From Candidatus Peregrinibacteria bacterium (GTDB taxonomy: Bacteria; Patescibacteriota; Gracilibacteria; Peribacterales; Peribacteraceae): a DNA stretch of 9,999 nucleotides. The stretch is taken from contig JABJGX010000010.1 in the NCBI GenBank assembly GCA_018662075.1, positions 1 through 9,999 of the forward strand, read 5' to 3'. The position numbers were made by a program, and so were the translations under genes. Positions 1-7,044 of this stretch are shown here, one piece after another. Every line of letters begins with the position of its first letter. Positions within the stretch are counted from its first letter, which is position 1. The notes under the pieces are model-generated. The model saw nothing but the letters and a program-made list of their open reading frames with translations. It did no database searches and was not told the origin of the DNA.

Positions 1-1158
1 ATTAAAGGTGATGATGGGACCCCAAAGACGATGAGTGCCTTTCGTGTGCAGTTTAATAATGCTCGCGGGCCATACAAAGGTGGTATTCGTTTTCACGAGG
101 AAGCAGATGAAGACGAGGTAAAAGCGTTGGCTGCTTTGATGTCTATTAAAACTGCAGTGGTAAACATTCCCTTTGGCGGAGCAAAAGGAGGTGTTCAAGT
201 GAATCCTAAAGAGCTTACAAAGGGGGAAGTGCAACAGGTAGCACGTGAGTATGTTCGTGCTTTTCAAGAACATCTTGGGCCAGATATCGACTGTCCTGCA
301 CCAGATGTTAATACGAATCCAAACATTATGGCGTGGATGCGCGATGAATACGAAACTCTGACAAAGTCGTATAGCCCTGCGATGATTACCGGAAAGCCGC
401 TTTCATTTGGTGGTTCACTTGGTAGAGACTCGGCAACTGCCAGAGGAGGATTCTTTATTTTGCAAGAGATGGTCGACCGTTTGGCATTAGATCCATCCGA
501 CATGCGCGTTGCTATTCAGGGCTTTGGAAATGCAGGAGCACATATGGCGAAGTTCTTACATAATGCAGGGTACATCGTCGTTGCAGTGTCAGATTCACAA
601 GGGGGAATCTACAGCCCAGAAGGAATAGATCCTGTACGCGTCTCAAAGTACAAAGAGAAAACAGGAGCGGTAACAGGGGAGTATTGTGAAGGGTCTGTCT
701 GTGATATTAGTCGTATGAATATGGATAACGTGAAGAAGGTGACCAATGCAGAGTTGCTAGAGATTGATTGTGACATTCTCATTCCTGCAGCTCTTGATAA
801 TGTGATCACAGCAGATAATGCAGACCGCATTAAGGCGAAGTACATTTTGGAACTTGCCAATGGCCCAACAACACCAGAGGCGGATGCGATACTTGAGAAG
901 AAGGATGTTCGCATCATTCCAGATGTCCTAGCAAATGCAGGAGGAGTGACAGTAAGTTACTTCGAGTGGTCACAAGGGAGAAGTGGGGAGCAATGGACGG
1001 AAGACATAGTCGATGACCGTCTGAAAAAAGTAATGCTTGATGGCTACAAGGCGGTTCGACGTGAAGCACGTCGTGAAAACTTAACCTATAGAGAAGCGGC
1101 GTTCGCTGTTGGTATCAAAAAGATGTTTGATGCTATGACCGTGAGAGGCTGGCTTTAA
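1..1158 (+). CDS. gdhA: Glutamate dehydrogenase (Glu/Leu/Phe/Val dehydrogenase family), 5' end missing
   Basis: Interconverts L-glutamate and 2-oxoglutarate plus ammonia with NAD(P)H, in the cytoplasm. The reading frame is open to the left edge (IKGDDGTPKT precedes the first ATG at 31), and the upstream residues fit the family, so the gene is cut by the window and 31 is not its start. In the visible 385 residues, the substrate lysine lies in ARGPYKGGIRFH (about 21-32), the catalytic lysine in PFGGAKGG (K62) and the catalytic aspartate in CPAPDVNT (D102). A Rossmann dinucleotide fold follows with GFGNAG at 174-179. The C-terminal ELANGPTTPEA and LANAGGVTVSYFEW blocks are typical of the family. 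Family members are about 415-450 residues long, so only a few dozen are missing. NAD versus NADP preference cannot be settled here. The stop is TAA, 27 bases before the next gene. Confidence 0.96.
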   Translation: MKGDDGTPKTMSAFRVQFNNARGPYKGGIRFHEEADEDEVKALAALMSIKTAVVNIPFGGAKGGVQVNPKELTKGEVQQVAREYVRAFQEHLGPDIDCPAPDVNTNPNIMAWMRDEYETLTKSYSPAMITGKPLSFGGSLGRDSATARGGFFILQEMVDRLALDPSDMRVAIQGFGNAGAHMAKFLHNAGYIVVAVSDSQGGIYSPEGIDPVRVSKYKEKTGAVTGEYCEGSVCDISRMNMDNVKKVTNAELLEIDCDILIPAALDNVITADNADRIKAKYILELANGPTTPEADAILEKKDVRIIPDVLANAGGVTVSYFEWSQGRSGEQWTEDIVDDRLKKVMLDGYKAVRREARRENLTYREAAFAVGIKKMFDAMTVRGWL

Positions 1159-1172
1159 TTTTTAATCTCAAT

Positions 1173-1178
1173 TACCCT
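1173..1178 (+). promoter_or_regulatory. Possible -10 box directly before the flavoprotein gene
   Basis: TACCCT ends 7 bases before the ATG at 1186. The same hexamer is the -10 of the convincing tRNA promoter at 7068-7073. No good -35 is visible (TGGCTT at 1150-1155, inside the gdhA tail). If used, the transcript would start at or next to the ATG. Weak on its own; listed because the pattern recurs in the window. Confidence 0.3.
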
Positions 1179-1185
1179 ACTGACC

Positions 1186-2106
1186 ATGAAAGATGTTGCA
1201 ATTGTTGGCCTTGGATGCGCTGCATATACCGCAGCGGTTTACACTGCTCGTTATAAGCTCGATACAGTTCTTATTGGTGAGGTTGAAGGAGGAATGGGTA
1301 TGAGTGCTGCGGAGGTTGGAAACTGGCCTGGGAACATTGATATTTCAGGACCTGATCTTATGGAGAATTATAAAAATCACGCTCTGAGTTTCGAGAACGT
1401 CGAACACAAAGTTGGTCGTGTTGAAAAGGTTGAAAAGACAGATGAAGGGTTTCTACTCACTATGCAAAATAGTGATACCCTCGAAGCACGAACAGTGATA
1501 TTTGCGACAGGTAGTAACAAGCGTCACCTTGGAATTCCAGGAGAAGAAGAGTTTTCTGGAAAAGGGGTCACGTACTGTGCAACATGTGATGCATTCTTTT
1601 ACCGTGGTAAAGACGTTGCAGTCCTCGGAGGAGGAGATAGCGCGGTTGAAGGCGCGGCAATTGCAGCTCAAGTTGCGAACAAAGTGTACCTAGTTCATCG
1701 AAAAGATACGTTCCGCGCGGAGCCGTATTGGGTTGATAAGGTCAATGAGAAGGATAACGTCGAATTTGTTCTGAATACCAATGCTATTGAAGTGATTGGA
1801 GACCAGAAGGTCACCGGTTTGAAGCTTGATACGCCATGGAATGGGTCCGATACGCTTAATGTTGACGGTGTCTTTATCGAAATTGGAAGCATTCCAGCGG
1901 TTTCTCTTCCAAAGAACATCGGATGCACGCTGGATGATCGTGGTCATATTTTGGTCGATGATGCTATGAAAACCAGCATTCAAGGAGTATTTGCAGCAGG
2001 AGATGTGAGTAGTGGAAGTAACCACTTTGCTCAATTCGCCACAGCTGCAGGAGAAGGCTCTGTAGCCGCAAATTCTGTGTTTAACTACCTTCAAGCAGGG
2101 GAATAG
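1186..2106 (+). CDS. trxB: Thioredoxin-disulfide reductase-like NAD(P)/FAD flavoprotein
   Basis: Low-molecular-weight thioredoxin reductase type, 306 residues, the usual length. Such enzymes pass electrons from NAD(P)H through FAD and a CxxC pair to thioredoxin or a related protein in the cytoplasm. The N-terminal FAD-binding motif is GLGCAA (8-13), where the usual last glycine is alanine. The redox pair is CATC (131-134) inside TYCATCDAFF. The NAD(P) fold has GGGDSAVE (148-155) and HRKDTFRA (171-178). The C-terminal FAD motif FAAGDV and an AAGEGSVAA helix follow. Two positions differ from classical TrxB: GGMGM stands where GGQLT is typical, and HRK replaces HRR, so the partner or cofactor preference may differ. 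There is no Shine-Dalgarno sequence before the ATG; a TACCCT box sits 7 bases upstream. The preceding gene ends 27 bases away. Stop TAG. Confidence 0.92.
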   Translation: MKDVAIVGLGCAAYTAAVYTARYKLDTVLIGEVEGGMGMSAAEVGNWPGNIDISGPDLMENYKNHALSFENVEHKVGRVEKVEKTDEGFLLTMQNSDTLEARTVIFATGSNKRHLGIPGEEEFSGKGVTYCATCDAFFYRGKDVAVLGGGDSAVEGAAIAAQVANKVYLVHRKDTFRAEPYWVDKVNEKDNVEFVLNTNAIEVIGDQKVTGLKLDTPWNGSDTLNVDGVFIEIGSIPAVSLPKNIGCTLDDRGHILVDDAMKTSIQGVFAAGDVSSGSNHFAQFATAAGEGSVAANSVFNYLQAGE

Positions 2107-2125
2107 CTTCTTTTTAGACTTTTTC

Positions 2126-2153
2126 TTGCTATTTAGTCCTAGATCCGTATCCT
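2126..2153 (+). promoter_or_regulatory. Candidate sigma-70-type promoter for bL33
   Basis: TTGCTA (2126-2131), a 16-base spacer and TATCCT (2148-2153). The expected transcription start is near 2160, only about 3 bases before the ATG at 2163. This would make a nearly leaderless transcript covering bL33 and probably the genes up to recF. Only the resemblance to consensus supports it. Confidence 0.45.
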
Positions 2154-2162
2154 GTGTGCACT

Positions 2163-2357
2163 ATGCCAAGAGGAAAACGTACCGTATTCGCGATGCTCTG
2201 CAAGAAGTCTGGAAACAGAGTGGGCACTTTGCGTTTCCATAAGCAAGATAAGGCAGGTAAGGGTTGGAAGGACCACGCAGACGGTATGAAGAAGTACTGC
2301 GGTATCTGTAAGACACGCGAAGATGTGAAGTTCAAAGAAGAACGTCATTCTAAATAG
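2163..2357 (+). CDS. rpmG: Divergent 50S ribosomal protein bL33
   Basis: A small (64 aa), basic protein. The start MPRGKRTVF, the LCKKSGNRVGTLRFHKQDK stretch (12-30) and the C-terminal KKYCGICKTREDV match the bL33 plan, in which a CxxSGxR strand and a positively charged middle lead to KKYCPxCxKH near the tail. The first zinc-type CxxC is reduced to a single cysteine (C13), while the second pair, CGIC (46-49), is kept. It is some 8-14 residues longer than typical bL33, with an extra Lys/Gly/Trp/His-rich piece (about 29-42). An ATG at 2154 is in frame, but the one at 2163 gives the normal bL33 N terminus and sits better after the candidate promoter. The next gene starts 2 bases after the stop. 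The family call rests on motif likeness; another small zinc-binding protein is possible but less likely. Confidence 0.75.
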   Translation: MPRGKRTVFAMLCKKSGNRVGTLRFHKQDKAGKGWKDHADGMKKYCGICKTREDVKFKEERHSK

Positions 2358-2359
2358 GA

Positions 2360-3268
2360 ATGGACGACCTAAAGCATGAACGTAGGGCTGTCTCTTTTGT
2401 TATGGCTAGCAGCATGATTGAAGGAGGTTTTCCTATATTCATTAACCAGGCATCTAGAGTGTTTCCGATGATGTTTTTTGCAGGAGTCACTACATTTATT
2501 GGTGCCATTTTCCATATTGGAATACTGACCCATCAAAAAAAGCTGCGTCAGCATCTTCCACTAAAAACGTGGGGCTTTATAGGAGGGGTAACACTCTGCA
2601 ATTCGGTTATTGCGTTATTGTTCATTTTTGCAGGTACCAGGTACACCTCTGGTATTAATACCGCTCTGCTGATGCAGTCTGAAATGCTTTTTTCATTCAT
2701 CTTCTTTCGCGTGATAATTGGGGAGCATATCTCTATACGTCAGATGATAGGAGCGTTAATAGTGCTAACAGGTACATTAACAGTGCTTTATAATGGATCA
2801 TTTGCACTGAATGCTGGAGATATTCTTATTGTTCTTGGAACGATGTTTTTTCCAATTGGAAACATGTGTGCCAAGAAGGCGTTGGAAGTTGCATCATCAT
2901 CGTATGTACTTGCCGTTCGTCATATTGTCGGTGGTACGGTGTTTACAGTGCTTGCATTTTTGTATGAAGACATCACCTTACAGATGTTTTCACTTGTATG
3001 GGATCACATTTATCTCGTTCTCTTTTACGGTATTATTGTTCTGGTGATATCAAAATTGTGTTGGTATGAAGGTCTTAAAGATCTCGCTTTGTCGAAAGCG
3101 GTATCTATCATGCTTGGGTATCCAATTTTCAGTATGATTTTTGCAATGGTCTTTTTGCATGAAATACCTACTGTGTATCAGGTACTTGGAATGAGTATTA
3201 CTATTGGTGGATTATTTATTCTGGTTAAGCGAAGTTCTCCTTCGACCTTACCGGTAGATATTGTATAG
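2360..3268 (+). CDS. EamA/DMT-family membrane transporter
   Basis: Integral membrane protein of 302 residues, the normal size for a ten-helix drug/metabolite transporter. About ten hydrophobic segments can be counted. The two-fold repeat typical of EamA proteins is visible: each half ends with a helix of the kind GALIVLTGTLTVLYN (about 130-144) and GMSITIGGLFILVKR (near 279-293), each preceded by a short acidic loop (GEHIS and HEIPT). The GTRYTSGINTALLMQSEMLF stretch (about 94-113) is the usual conserved helix 3-4 region. Family members export or import amino acids, nucleotides or other small metabolites; the substrate cannot be read from sequence. The gene begins 2 bases after the bL33 stop and ends 9 bases before the Nudix gene, so it is probably cotranscribed with both. 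Stop TAG. Confidence 0.9.
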   Translation: MDDLKHERRAVSFVMASSMIEGGFPIFINQASRVFPMMFFAGVTTFIGAIFHIGILTHQKKLRQHLPLKTWGFIGGVTLCNSVIALLFIFAGTRYTSGINTALLMQSEMLFSFIFFRVIIGEHISIRQMIGALIVLTGTLTVLYNGSFALNAGDILIVLGTMFFPIGNMCAKKALEVASSSYVLAVRHIVGGTVFTVLAFLYEDITLQMFSLVWDHIYLVLFYGIIVLVISKLCWYEGLKDLALSKAVSIMLGYPIFSMIFAMVFLHEIPTVYQVLGMSITIGGLFILVKRSSPSTLPVDIV

Positions 3269-3277
3269 TGCGGATAT

Positions 3278-3733
3278 ATGAAAGACGTGTATAGAAGTTG
3301 CGCATCGGTAGCTGTGTTCCGCAAGAACGGAGAGCAGATAGAGATGCTTCTTGTGCATAAGCCACGAAAGAAAGATGCATGGCAGTTGCCGCAAGGTGGT
3401 GTCGAAGAGGGCGAGTCTATAGAGGAGGCAGCACTGCGAGAAATTCAGGAAGAAGCGGGTATTGCTCCGCGTATTATCGGGAATAGTGGGAAGGTCTATA
3501 CGTATGATTTTCCAGCAAGTTATAGACGATTTCGTCCAGATAATGTGTGTGGACAGACTGTAGAGTATTTTTTTGGTGAGTTGGATATGGGGATAGATGT
3601 TACGGTGGACCAAGATGAGATCGATAGTTTTACGTGGGTAACACGGAAGAAGATTCCAAAATATCTAAAGCGTAAAGCGTATTTGAAACTTGCAATGAAT
3701 CTGTATGATGATGGAGTAGCACTTCTTACTTAG
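3278..3733 (+). CDS. rppH: Nudix hydrolase, RppH-like RNA pyrophosphohydrolase
   Basis: A 151-residue Nudix protein. The box matches Gx5Ex7REUXEEXGU exactly: it starts at GGVEEGES (about residue 46) and ends in REIQEEAGI, with the metal-binding glutamates in REIQEE. WQLPQGG just before the box is the signature of the RppH/diadenosine polyphosphate hydrolase branch, and SCASVAVF near the N terminus also fits. RppH converts the 5' triphosphate of mRNA to monophosphate and so triggers decay; relatives cleave dinucleoside polyphosphates. The length matches (about 150-175). It lies between the transporter (9 bases) and recF (1 base) in a tight cluster. The subfamily assignment is inference from the WQxPQGG motif; the Nudix fold itself is certain. 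Confidence 0.88.
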   Translation: MKDVYRSCASVAVFRKNGEQIEMLLVHKPRKKDAWQLPQGGVEEGESIEEAALREIQEEAGIAPRIIGNSGKVYTYDFPASYRRFRPDNVCGQTVEYFFGELDMGIDVTVDQDEIDSFTWVTRKKIPKYLKRKAYLKLAMNLYDDGVALLT

Positions 3734-3734
3734 T

Positions 3735-4835
3735 ATGAGACTTCAGCACTTATCACTAGAAAAATTTCGGAGTTATGACGCTCGTACATTCGATTTTGGT
3801 GATGCAAATACACATGTATTTGTAGGGCCAAATGGGATAGGGAAAACGAATATATTAGAGGCGATCTCTTTGTTGTCTTTGACGAAATCTTGTCAGAAGG
3901 CAGAGGAGGCGGACATTATCGCATGGGGAGAGGATTACTATCGCGTCAAAGGGCAGGTGCTCACAGGTGATAAAGAGCAGAAGAATCTAGAGCTTGTTAG
4001 CCAGATCTCACCACGAAAGCAGAAGGCGTGTTTTATTAATGATGTGAAGGTTAGTGCAGGGGAAATGGTTGGCACACTCCCAACTGTTATATTCCTTCCA
4101 AGAGACTTGGAGCTCTTTAACGGCTCACCTGGAAATCGCCGTCACTTTTTGGATCAGTTACTTTGTCAGGTGTCTCCTCAGTATCTACAGACCTTGGTGC
4201 AGTATCAAAAGATTCTGAAACAGAGAAATGCTCTTCTTCGAAAGATATCCGATGGAGTTGCCCGAAAGACAGACTTGGCTATTTGGGATGAAAAGACTGC
4301 AGAGACTGGCGCAGTTGTTATGCTTAGGCGTTTAGAATTATGCGAAATGCTTCAGTGTACATTTGGACAAGAGTTAAAAGCTCTTGGAGAAGACTGGGAG
4401 GGTGCTCGCATAGTGTACGAGCGAAAGGGTCAGGCGCGTGATTTTGAATCTGCAAAGTCTGAAATGATGGATCTACTCTCTCATTTTCAAAGTAGAGATA
4501 TTATTTTGCAATCAACCACAATAGGGCCGCATAGAGACGACTGGAAAGTGTTGGTAGATGATAGGGACATCTCTACATTTGCATCGCGTGGTCAGCAACG
4601 AACTGCCATTTTGGCACTACTCTTTCTAGAAGTCTCGTACTTAGAATTACAACGCGGAGAAAAGCCCGTTGTCTTACTCGATGATGTGTTCTCTGAGCTC
4701 GATGATAATCATCAGTCAGCGTTACTAGAATCGTTGGATGATCACCAAGTGCTTATCAGCACAACGCATGTCCCGTCTAATGTGCATGGGGCGAAGGTGT
4801 GGGAAATAGGGGGTAGGGTTAGGGTTAGGGGGTAG
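3735..4835 (+). CDS. recF: DNA replication/repair protein RecF
   Basis: SMC-like ATPase that binds gapped DNA and, with RecO and RecR, helps load RecA for gap repair. The 366-residue length is normal. Walker A is GPNGIGKT (31-38). The RecF-type middle has FLPRDLELFNGSPGNRRHFLD with the family's conserved arginines. The ABC-type signature region is FASRGQQRT (about 282-290), where SQGQQR is more usual. Walker B is VVLLDDVFSELD (about 312-323), followed by a VLISTTH switch block. It begins 1 base after the Nudix stop, so the two are probably translationally coupled. It is not beside dnaA, dnaN or gyrB, its classical neighbours. The last eight codons (GGRVRVRG) come from a TTAGGG-like repeat, so the C-terminal tail is repeat-derived. 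Stop TAG. Confidence 0.96.
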   Translation: MRLQHLSLEKFRSYDARTFDFGDANTHVFVGPNGIGKTNILEAISLLSLTKSCQKAEEADIIAWGEDYYRVKGQVLTGDKEQKNLELVSQISPRKQKACFINDVKVSAGEMVGTLPTVIFLPRDLELFNGSPGNRRHFLDQLLCQVSPQYLQTLVQYQKILKQRNALLRKISDGVARKTDLAIWDEKTAETGAVVMLRRLELCEMLQCTFGQELKALGEDWEGARIVYERKGQARDFESAKSEMMDLLSHFQSRDIILQSTTIGPHRDDWKVLVDDRDISTFASRGQQRTAILALLFLEVSYLELQRGEKPVVLLDDVFSELDDNHQSALLESLDDHQVLISTTHVPSNVHGAKVWEIGGRVRVRG

Positions 4836-4843
4836 GGTTAGGG
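4809..4843 (+). repeat. TTAGGG-like G-rich tandem repeat, potential G-quadruplex
   Basis: Six runs of three to five G (4809-4813, 4816-4818, 4822-4824, 4828-4832, 4835-4837, 4841-4843) are separated by TA or TTA loops. The 16-mer GGGGGTAGGGTTAGGG occurs perfectly twice, at 4809-4824 and 4828-4843, joined by TTA. It covers the last codons and stop of recF and reaches to 4 bases before the ruvC stop codon on the opposite strand. With loops of 2-3 bases it meets the usual criteria for a stable intramolecular G-quadruplex on the plus strand and in recF mRNA. No hairpin terminator is seen between these convergent genes, so it may serve as a boundary; that role is inference. Confidence 0.9.
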
Positions 4844-4846
4844 ATA

Positions 4847-5338
4847 TTAGACGATGATTGATGCCTGTTTTCCTAGATATGCGCCATAGGCCGCTAAGGC
4901 TAATGCATCTGCGGCATCATCTGGCGTTGGGATCTCTTCGAGGTTCATAATAATCTTTACCATTTCTTGCATCTGCTTTTTGTCTGCAGATCCGTCGCCA
5001 GTAATACAACTTTTTAGCTGCGGAGGAGTTGGTTCGATAATGGGGATACCAGTTGCTGCAACTGTTGCGAGAATAACGCCTCTGGCTTGGGCAACGTCTA
5101 GAGCAGTTTTTTCGTTGACCGAGAAATAGAGCTTTTCGATGACGGCAAGCTCTGGCTTGTTCTCTTTTAGGTATGCAGAGAGGTCGTCTGCTATCTCTTT
5201 GAGGCGATCTGCCATGGGTAATCCTGCTTTTGTCTCTATAGTAAGCCATTCTATAGGCGTAACAGACTGGCTAGACTCGCTATCGATGAGGCCTATGCCA
5301 ATGGTTGCTAGTCCTGGGTCGATTCCAATAATTCGCAT
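4847..5338 (-). CDS. ruvC: Crossover junction endodeoxyribonuclease RuvC
   Basis: Holliday-junction resolvase working with RuvAB at the end of homologous recombination. The start is set at 5338, giving MRIIGIDPGLATIGIG, the canonical RuvC N terminus, and 163 residues, the family's normal length. The frame runs open to 5452, but that would add 38 atypical residues. The four acidic catalytic residues are D7 (GIDPG), E68 (AVIEKLYF), and D141 and D144 (DDAADALALA). The NEKTALDVAQARGV helix and PPQLKSCITGDGSADK are also family blocks. It converges with recF and diverges from the 528-aa secreted-protein gene. The usual ruvA/ruvB neighbours are absent. There is no Shine-Dalgarno sequence before the ATG. 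Stop TAA. Confidence 0.96.
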   Translation of the reverse strand: MRIIGIDPGLATIGIGLIDSESSQSVTPIEWLTIETKAGLPMADRLKEIADDLSAYLKENKPELAVIEKLYFSVNEKTALDVAQARGVILATVAATGIPIIEPTPPQLKSCITGDGSADKKQMQEMVKIIMNLEEIPTPDDAADALALAAYGAYLGKQASIIV

Positions 5339-5344
5339 AGGCGT

Positions 5345-5350
5345 AGTGTA
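5345..5350 (-). promoter_or_regulatory. Possible -10 box just before ruvC
   Basis: On the minus strand TACACT ends 6 bases before the ruvC ATG, which would place the transcription start at or next to the A of the start codon. No convincing -35 lies at the right distance. TATATT farther upstream (5364-5369) is an alternative -10 with a longer leader. Weak evidence. Confidence 0.25.
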
Positions 5351-5361
5351 GCGTATTGCAA

Positions 5362-5373
5362 AAAATATATTTT
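5362..5373. repeat. AT-only perfect palindrome in the ruvC/secreted-protein divergent spacer
   Basis: AAAATATATTTT is a perfect 12-base palindrome in the 104-base spacer between two divergent genes, followed at 5381 by TATATATA. The segment is far more AT-rich than its surroundings. It could be easily melted promoter DNA or a protein-binding site; the low complexity means it may also be chance. Confidence 0.4.
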
Positions 5374-5416
5374 GTAGCCTTATATATACTCTCAGATAGA
5401 GAGAAAAGCGGAATTC

Positions 5417-5425
5417 TGCTATAAT
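5417..5425 (+). promoter_or_regulatory. Extended -10 promoter for the 528-aa secreted-protein gene
   Basis: TGCTATAAT is a perfect TGn-extended -10 (TATAAT at 5420-5425). No -35 consensus sits 16-18 bases upstream, which is common for extended -10 promoters. The expected start is near 5432, giving a leader of about 10 bases before the TTG codon at 5443. The only Shine-Dalgarno-like stretch, AAGAGGA at 5426-5432, would then be largely outside the mRNA, unless another promoter farther upstream is used. Confidence 0.65.
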
Positions 5426-5442
5426 AAGAGGATTTAAACACT

Positions 5443-7029
5443 TTGGATACATCTACTCACCGCCATCGGCACTTCGTAGCTCTACCAGCATTTCTTCTGG
5501 TGCTCAGTATGAGTTTTGCGGACTTGAATGGTGATGTTTCTCGCGTCATCTCTAGTGTGACCTCTTCTTTTTCATCAGCAGAAGATTCACTTCTTCCAGA
5601 TGGTGTCTACGGAGAAATACTTGAAGGGGACCTTCTTACAGAGGACGGCTTATTGCTGACGTCTGGTATCGTACGACTTGGTTCTCAGTCACTGATGTCA
5701 CTTGCTATAGACTCGCTTACATTAACGGTATTTGATGGAGGCCTGTATGCAGCAAAGACAAATGAGTCTGTTACTATTGCGGCTATTACTTCTCCAGTGT
5801 TCGTAACGCATGGTGACCAAAGAGTGGTGGTTCCTGTAGGGATGCAGTGGAGTTTCAGTGAAGATTCTATAGACCCTCTTACAGCAGGCTTTAAAGATTG
5901 GATGCAGGCACGCAAACTTTCTCCGCTTCCTTCATACTTCCTTGAAGAGCAGATCATTGCCCTACATTTAGTAGAGCAGCGTACAGAGGAAGACCTGCCA
6001 GCTCTTCGTTCTTATTTACCAGTAGATGCTTTGTCTGTAGATACACTACTACTTCCAGTGTCGCTAGCCACAGAACAGAAAGAGAGAGTAGGCCATGTAC
6101 TTGGTGTTGTTCGTAGCGCTATCGAGGGCAATGACACTGTGTATTTAGCAGAGCTTTCTCAGAATGAAGAAGTATCACTCGCTATGCAGTCTCCTCGTGG
6201 TCGTACGATGCTTGGCACACTTCTTAGTCAACGAGAACTCAACACTGCTATGAAAATGGAAGTCTTACTTCGCATTGCAGATACAGAAGCAATGTGGAGT
6301 GTGACGTCGTTCCACCCAGAGTACAGGGACATTGCATGGTCACTCATTGGACCAGATGTATCCATCGAGTCACAGTTGGTTCGTGCATTCCTGTTCCCAT
6401 TTAGCTTGTTCTCCGCAGAGGAGGTATCAGATTTTGTGTTAGACCGTTATCGCGTCACTATCCTTGGAATGGTGCAGAGTGTTGGTGACAATTCTTTGTT
6501 TGTCGATAACATGCTCGATGCTCACCTCACCCTTATAGACCGCCTAGAGACAAAGGGATATCCACGAAGGGCAGCACATATGTCCGATACGTTGGTTGCT
6601 CTTATCGATTCTATGGAATCGCAGACAGAGTCAATGGTGAGAGCCCTTGAGTATCTGAGCTTAAGCTCTGCTATAGATATAACTCCACTGCCAGAACGGC
6701 GGATTGTTGATGCTTCGCCTGAGACGAAAGAAGAGCCAGAACCAGTTGTTCCAGATGTGGTCTATACAGCCCTAGAGGTAGAGGCTATGGCACAGGCGCT
6801 ACTGCAGGATTCAGGTGCCCTGTTTACCACACAGACTGGTATTGCTGCATATGCTGATAATAAGGCTCGAGTATCTGGGATCTACTTCAGCGCCCCTCTG
6901 GAGGACCGAAAAGTAGCCTTCACTTTGGACGTCTATACCAAAATTGTCAGTGCAATAGAGATTAACGGTCAAAAAGACTTCCCCTACGAGCCATCATTTG
7001 AAGGATTTGTAGAGTGGATTTCTAAGTAG
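5443..7029 (+). CDS. Secreted protein of unknown function with a FecR-like N-terminal region
   Basis: Not assigned to a named family. The 528 residues begin at a TTG codon: an in-frame stop lies at 5425-5427, and TTG places a good signal peptide at the N terminus (basic HRHRH, hydrophobic FVALPAFLLVLSMSFA, likely cleavage near residue 26). A later start would destroy it. Residues about 70-140 (SGIVRLGSQSLMSL onward, to VVVPVGMQWSF) look like a beta-rich FecR-type domain, with alternating hydrophobic strands closing on a PxGxQ-like turn. Residues about 150-410 are mostly helical and contain many acidic and serine residues. A Pro/Glu-rich linker (ETKEEPEPVVPDVV) leads to a C-terminal alpha/beta module of about 90 residues ending FVEWISK. 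No further membrane helix is evident, so it is probably exported and soluble or cell-surface. It stands alone, ahead of tRNA-Ile. Stop TAG. Confidence 0.8.
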   Translation: MDTSTHRHRHFVALPAFLLVLSMSFADLNGDVSRVISSVTSSFSSAEDSLLPDGVYGEILEGDLLTEDGLLLTSGIVRLGSQSLMSLAIDSLTLTVFDGGLYAAKTNESVTIAAITSPVFVTHGDQRVVVPVGMQWSFSEDSIDPLTAGFKDWMQARKLSPLPSYFLEEQIIALHLVEQRTEEDLPALRSYLPVDALSVDTLLLPVSLATEQKERVGHVLGVVRSAIEGNDTVYLAELSQNEEVSLAMQSPRGRTMLGTLLSQRELNTAMKMEVLLRIADTEAMWSVTSFHPEYRDIAWSLIGPDVSIESQLVRAFLFPFSLFSAEEVSDFVLDRYRVTILGMVQSVGDNSLFVDNMLDAHLTLIDRLETKGYPRRAAHMSDTLVALIDSMESQTESMVRALEYLSLSSAIDITPLPERRIVDASPETKEEPEPVVPDVVYTALEVEAMAQALLQDSGALFTTQTGIAAYADNKARVSGIYFSAPLEDRKVAFTLDVYTKIVSAIEINGQKDFPYEPSFEGFVEWISK

Positions 7030-7044
7030 AAAGAGGGGATTTAA

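Noticed and set aside
31..1158. ATG at 31 as the true start of glutamate dehydrogenase
   Set aside because: The ten codons before it are in frame and fit the family, and starting there would remove part of the substrate domain. The gene simply begins to the left of the window.
1690..2094. 134-codon minus-strand open frame opposite the flavoprotein gene
   Set aside because: It lies wholly inside a confidently identified gene, shows no family motif, and is the antisense shadow of its codons. The same holds for the 121-codon frame at 3248-3613 opposite the Nudix gene.
4809..4843. True telomere or linear chromosome end
   Set aside because: Only about two repeat units exist, they lie inside and just after a gene, and normal genes continue on both sides. 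It is an internal repeat.
5339..5452. N-terminal extension of RuvC by 38 residues
   Set aside because: The frame is open, but the ATG at 5338 gives the canonical N terminus and length; the extension is AT-rich spacer that also holds the divergent promoter.
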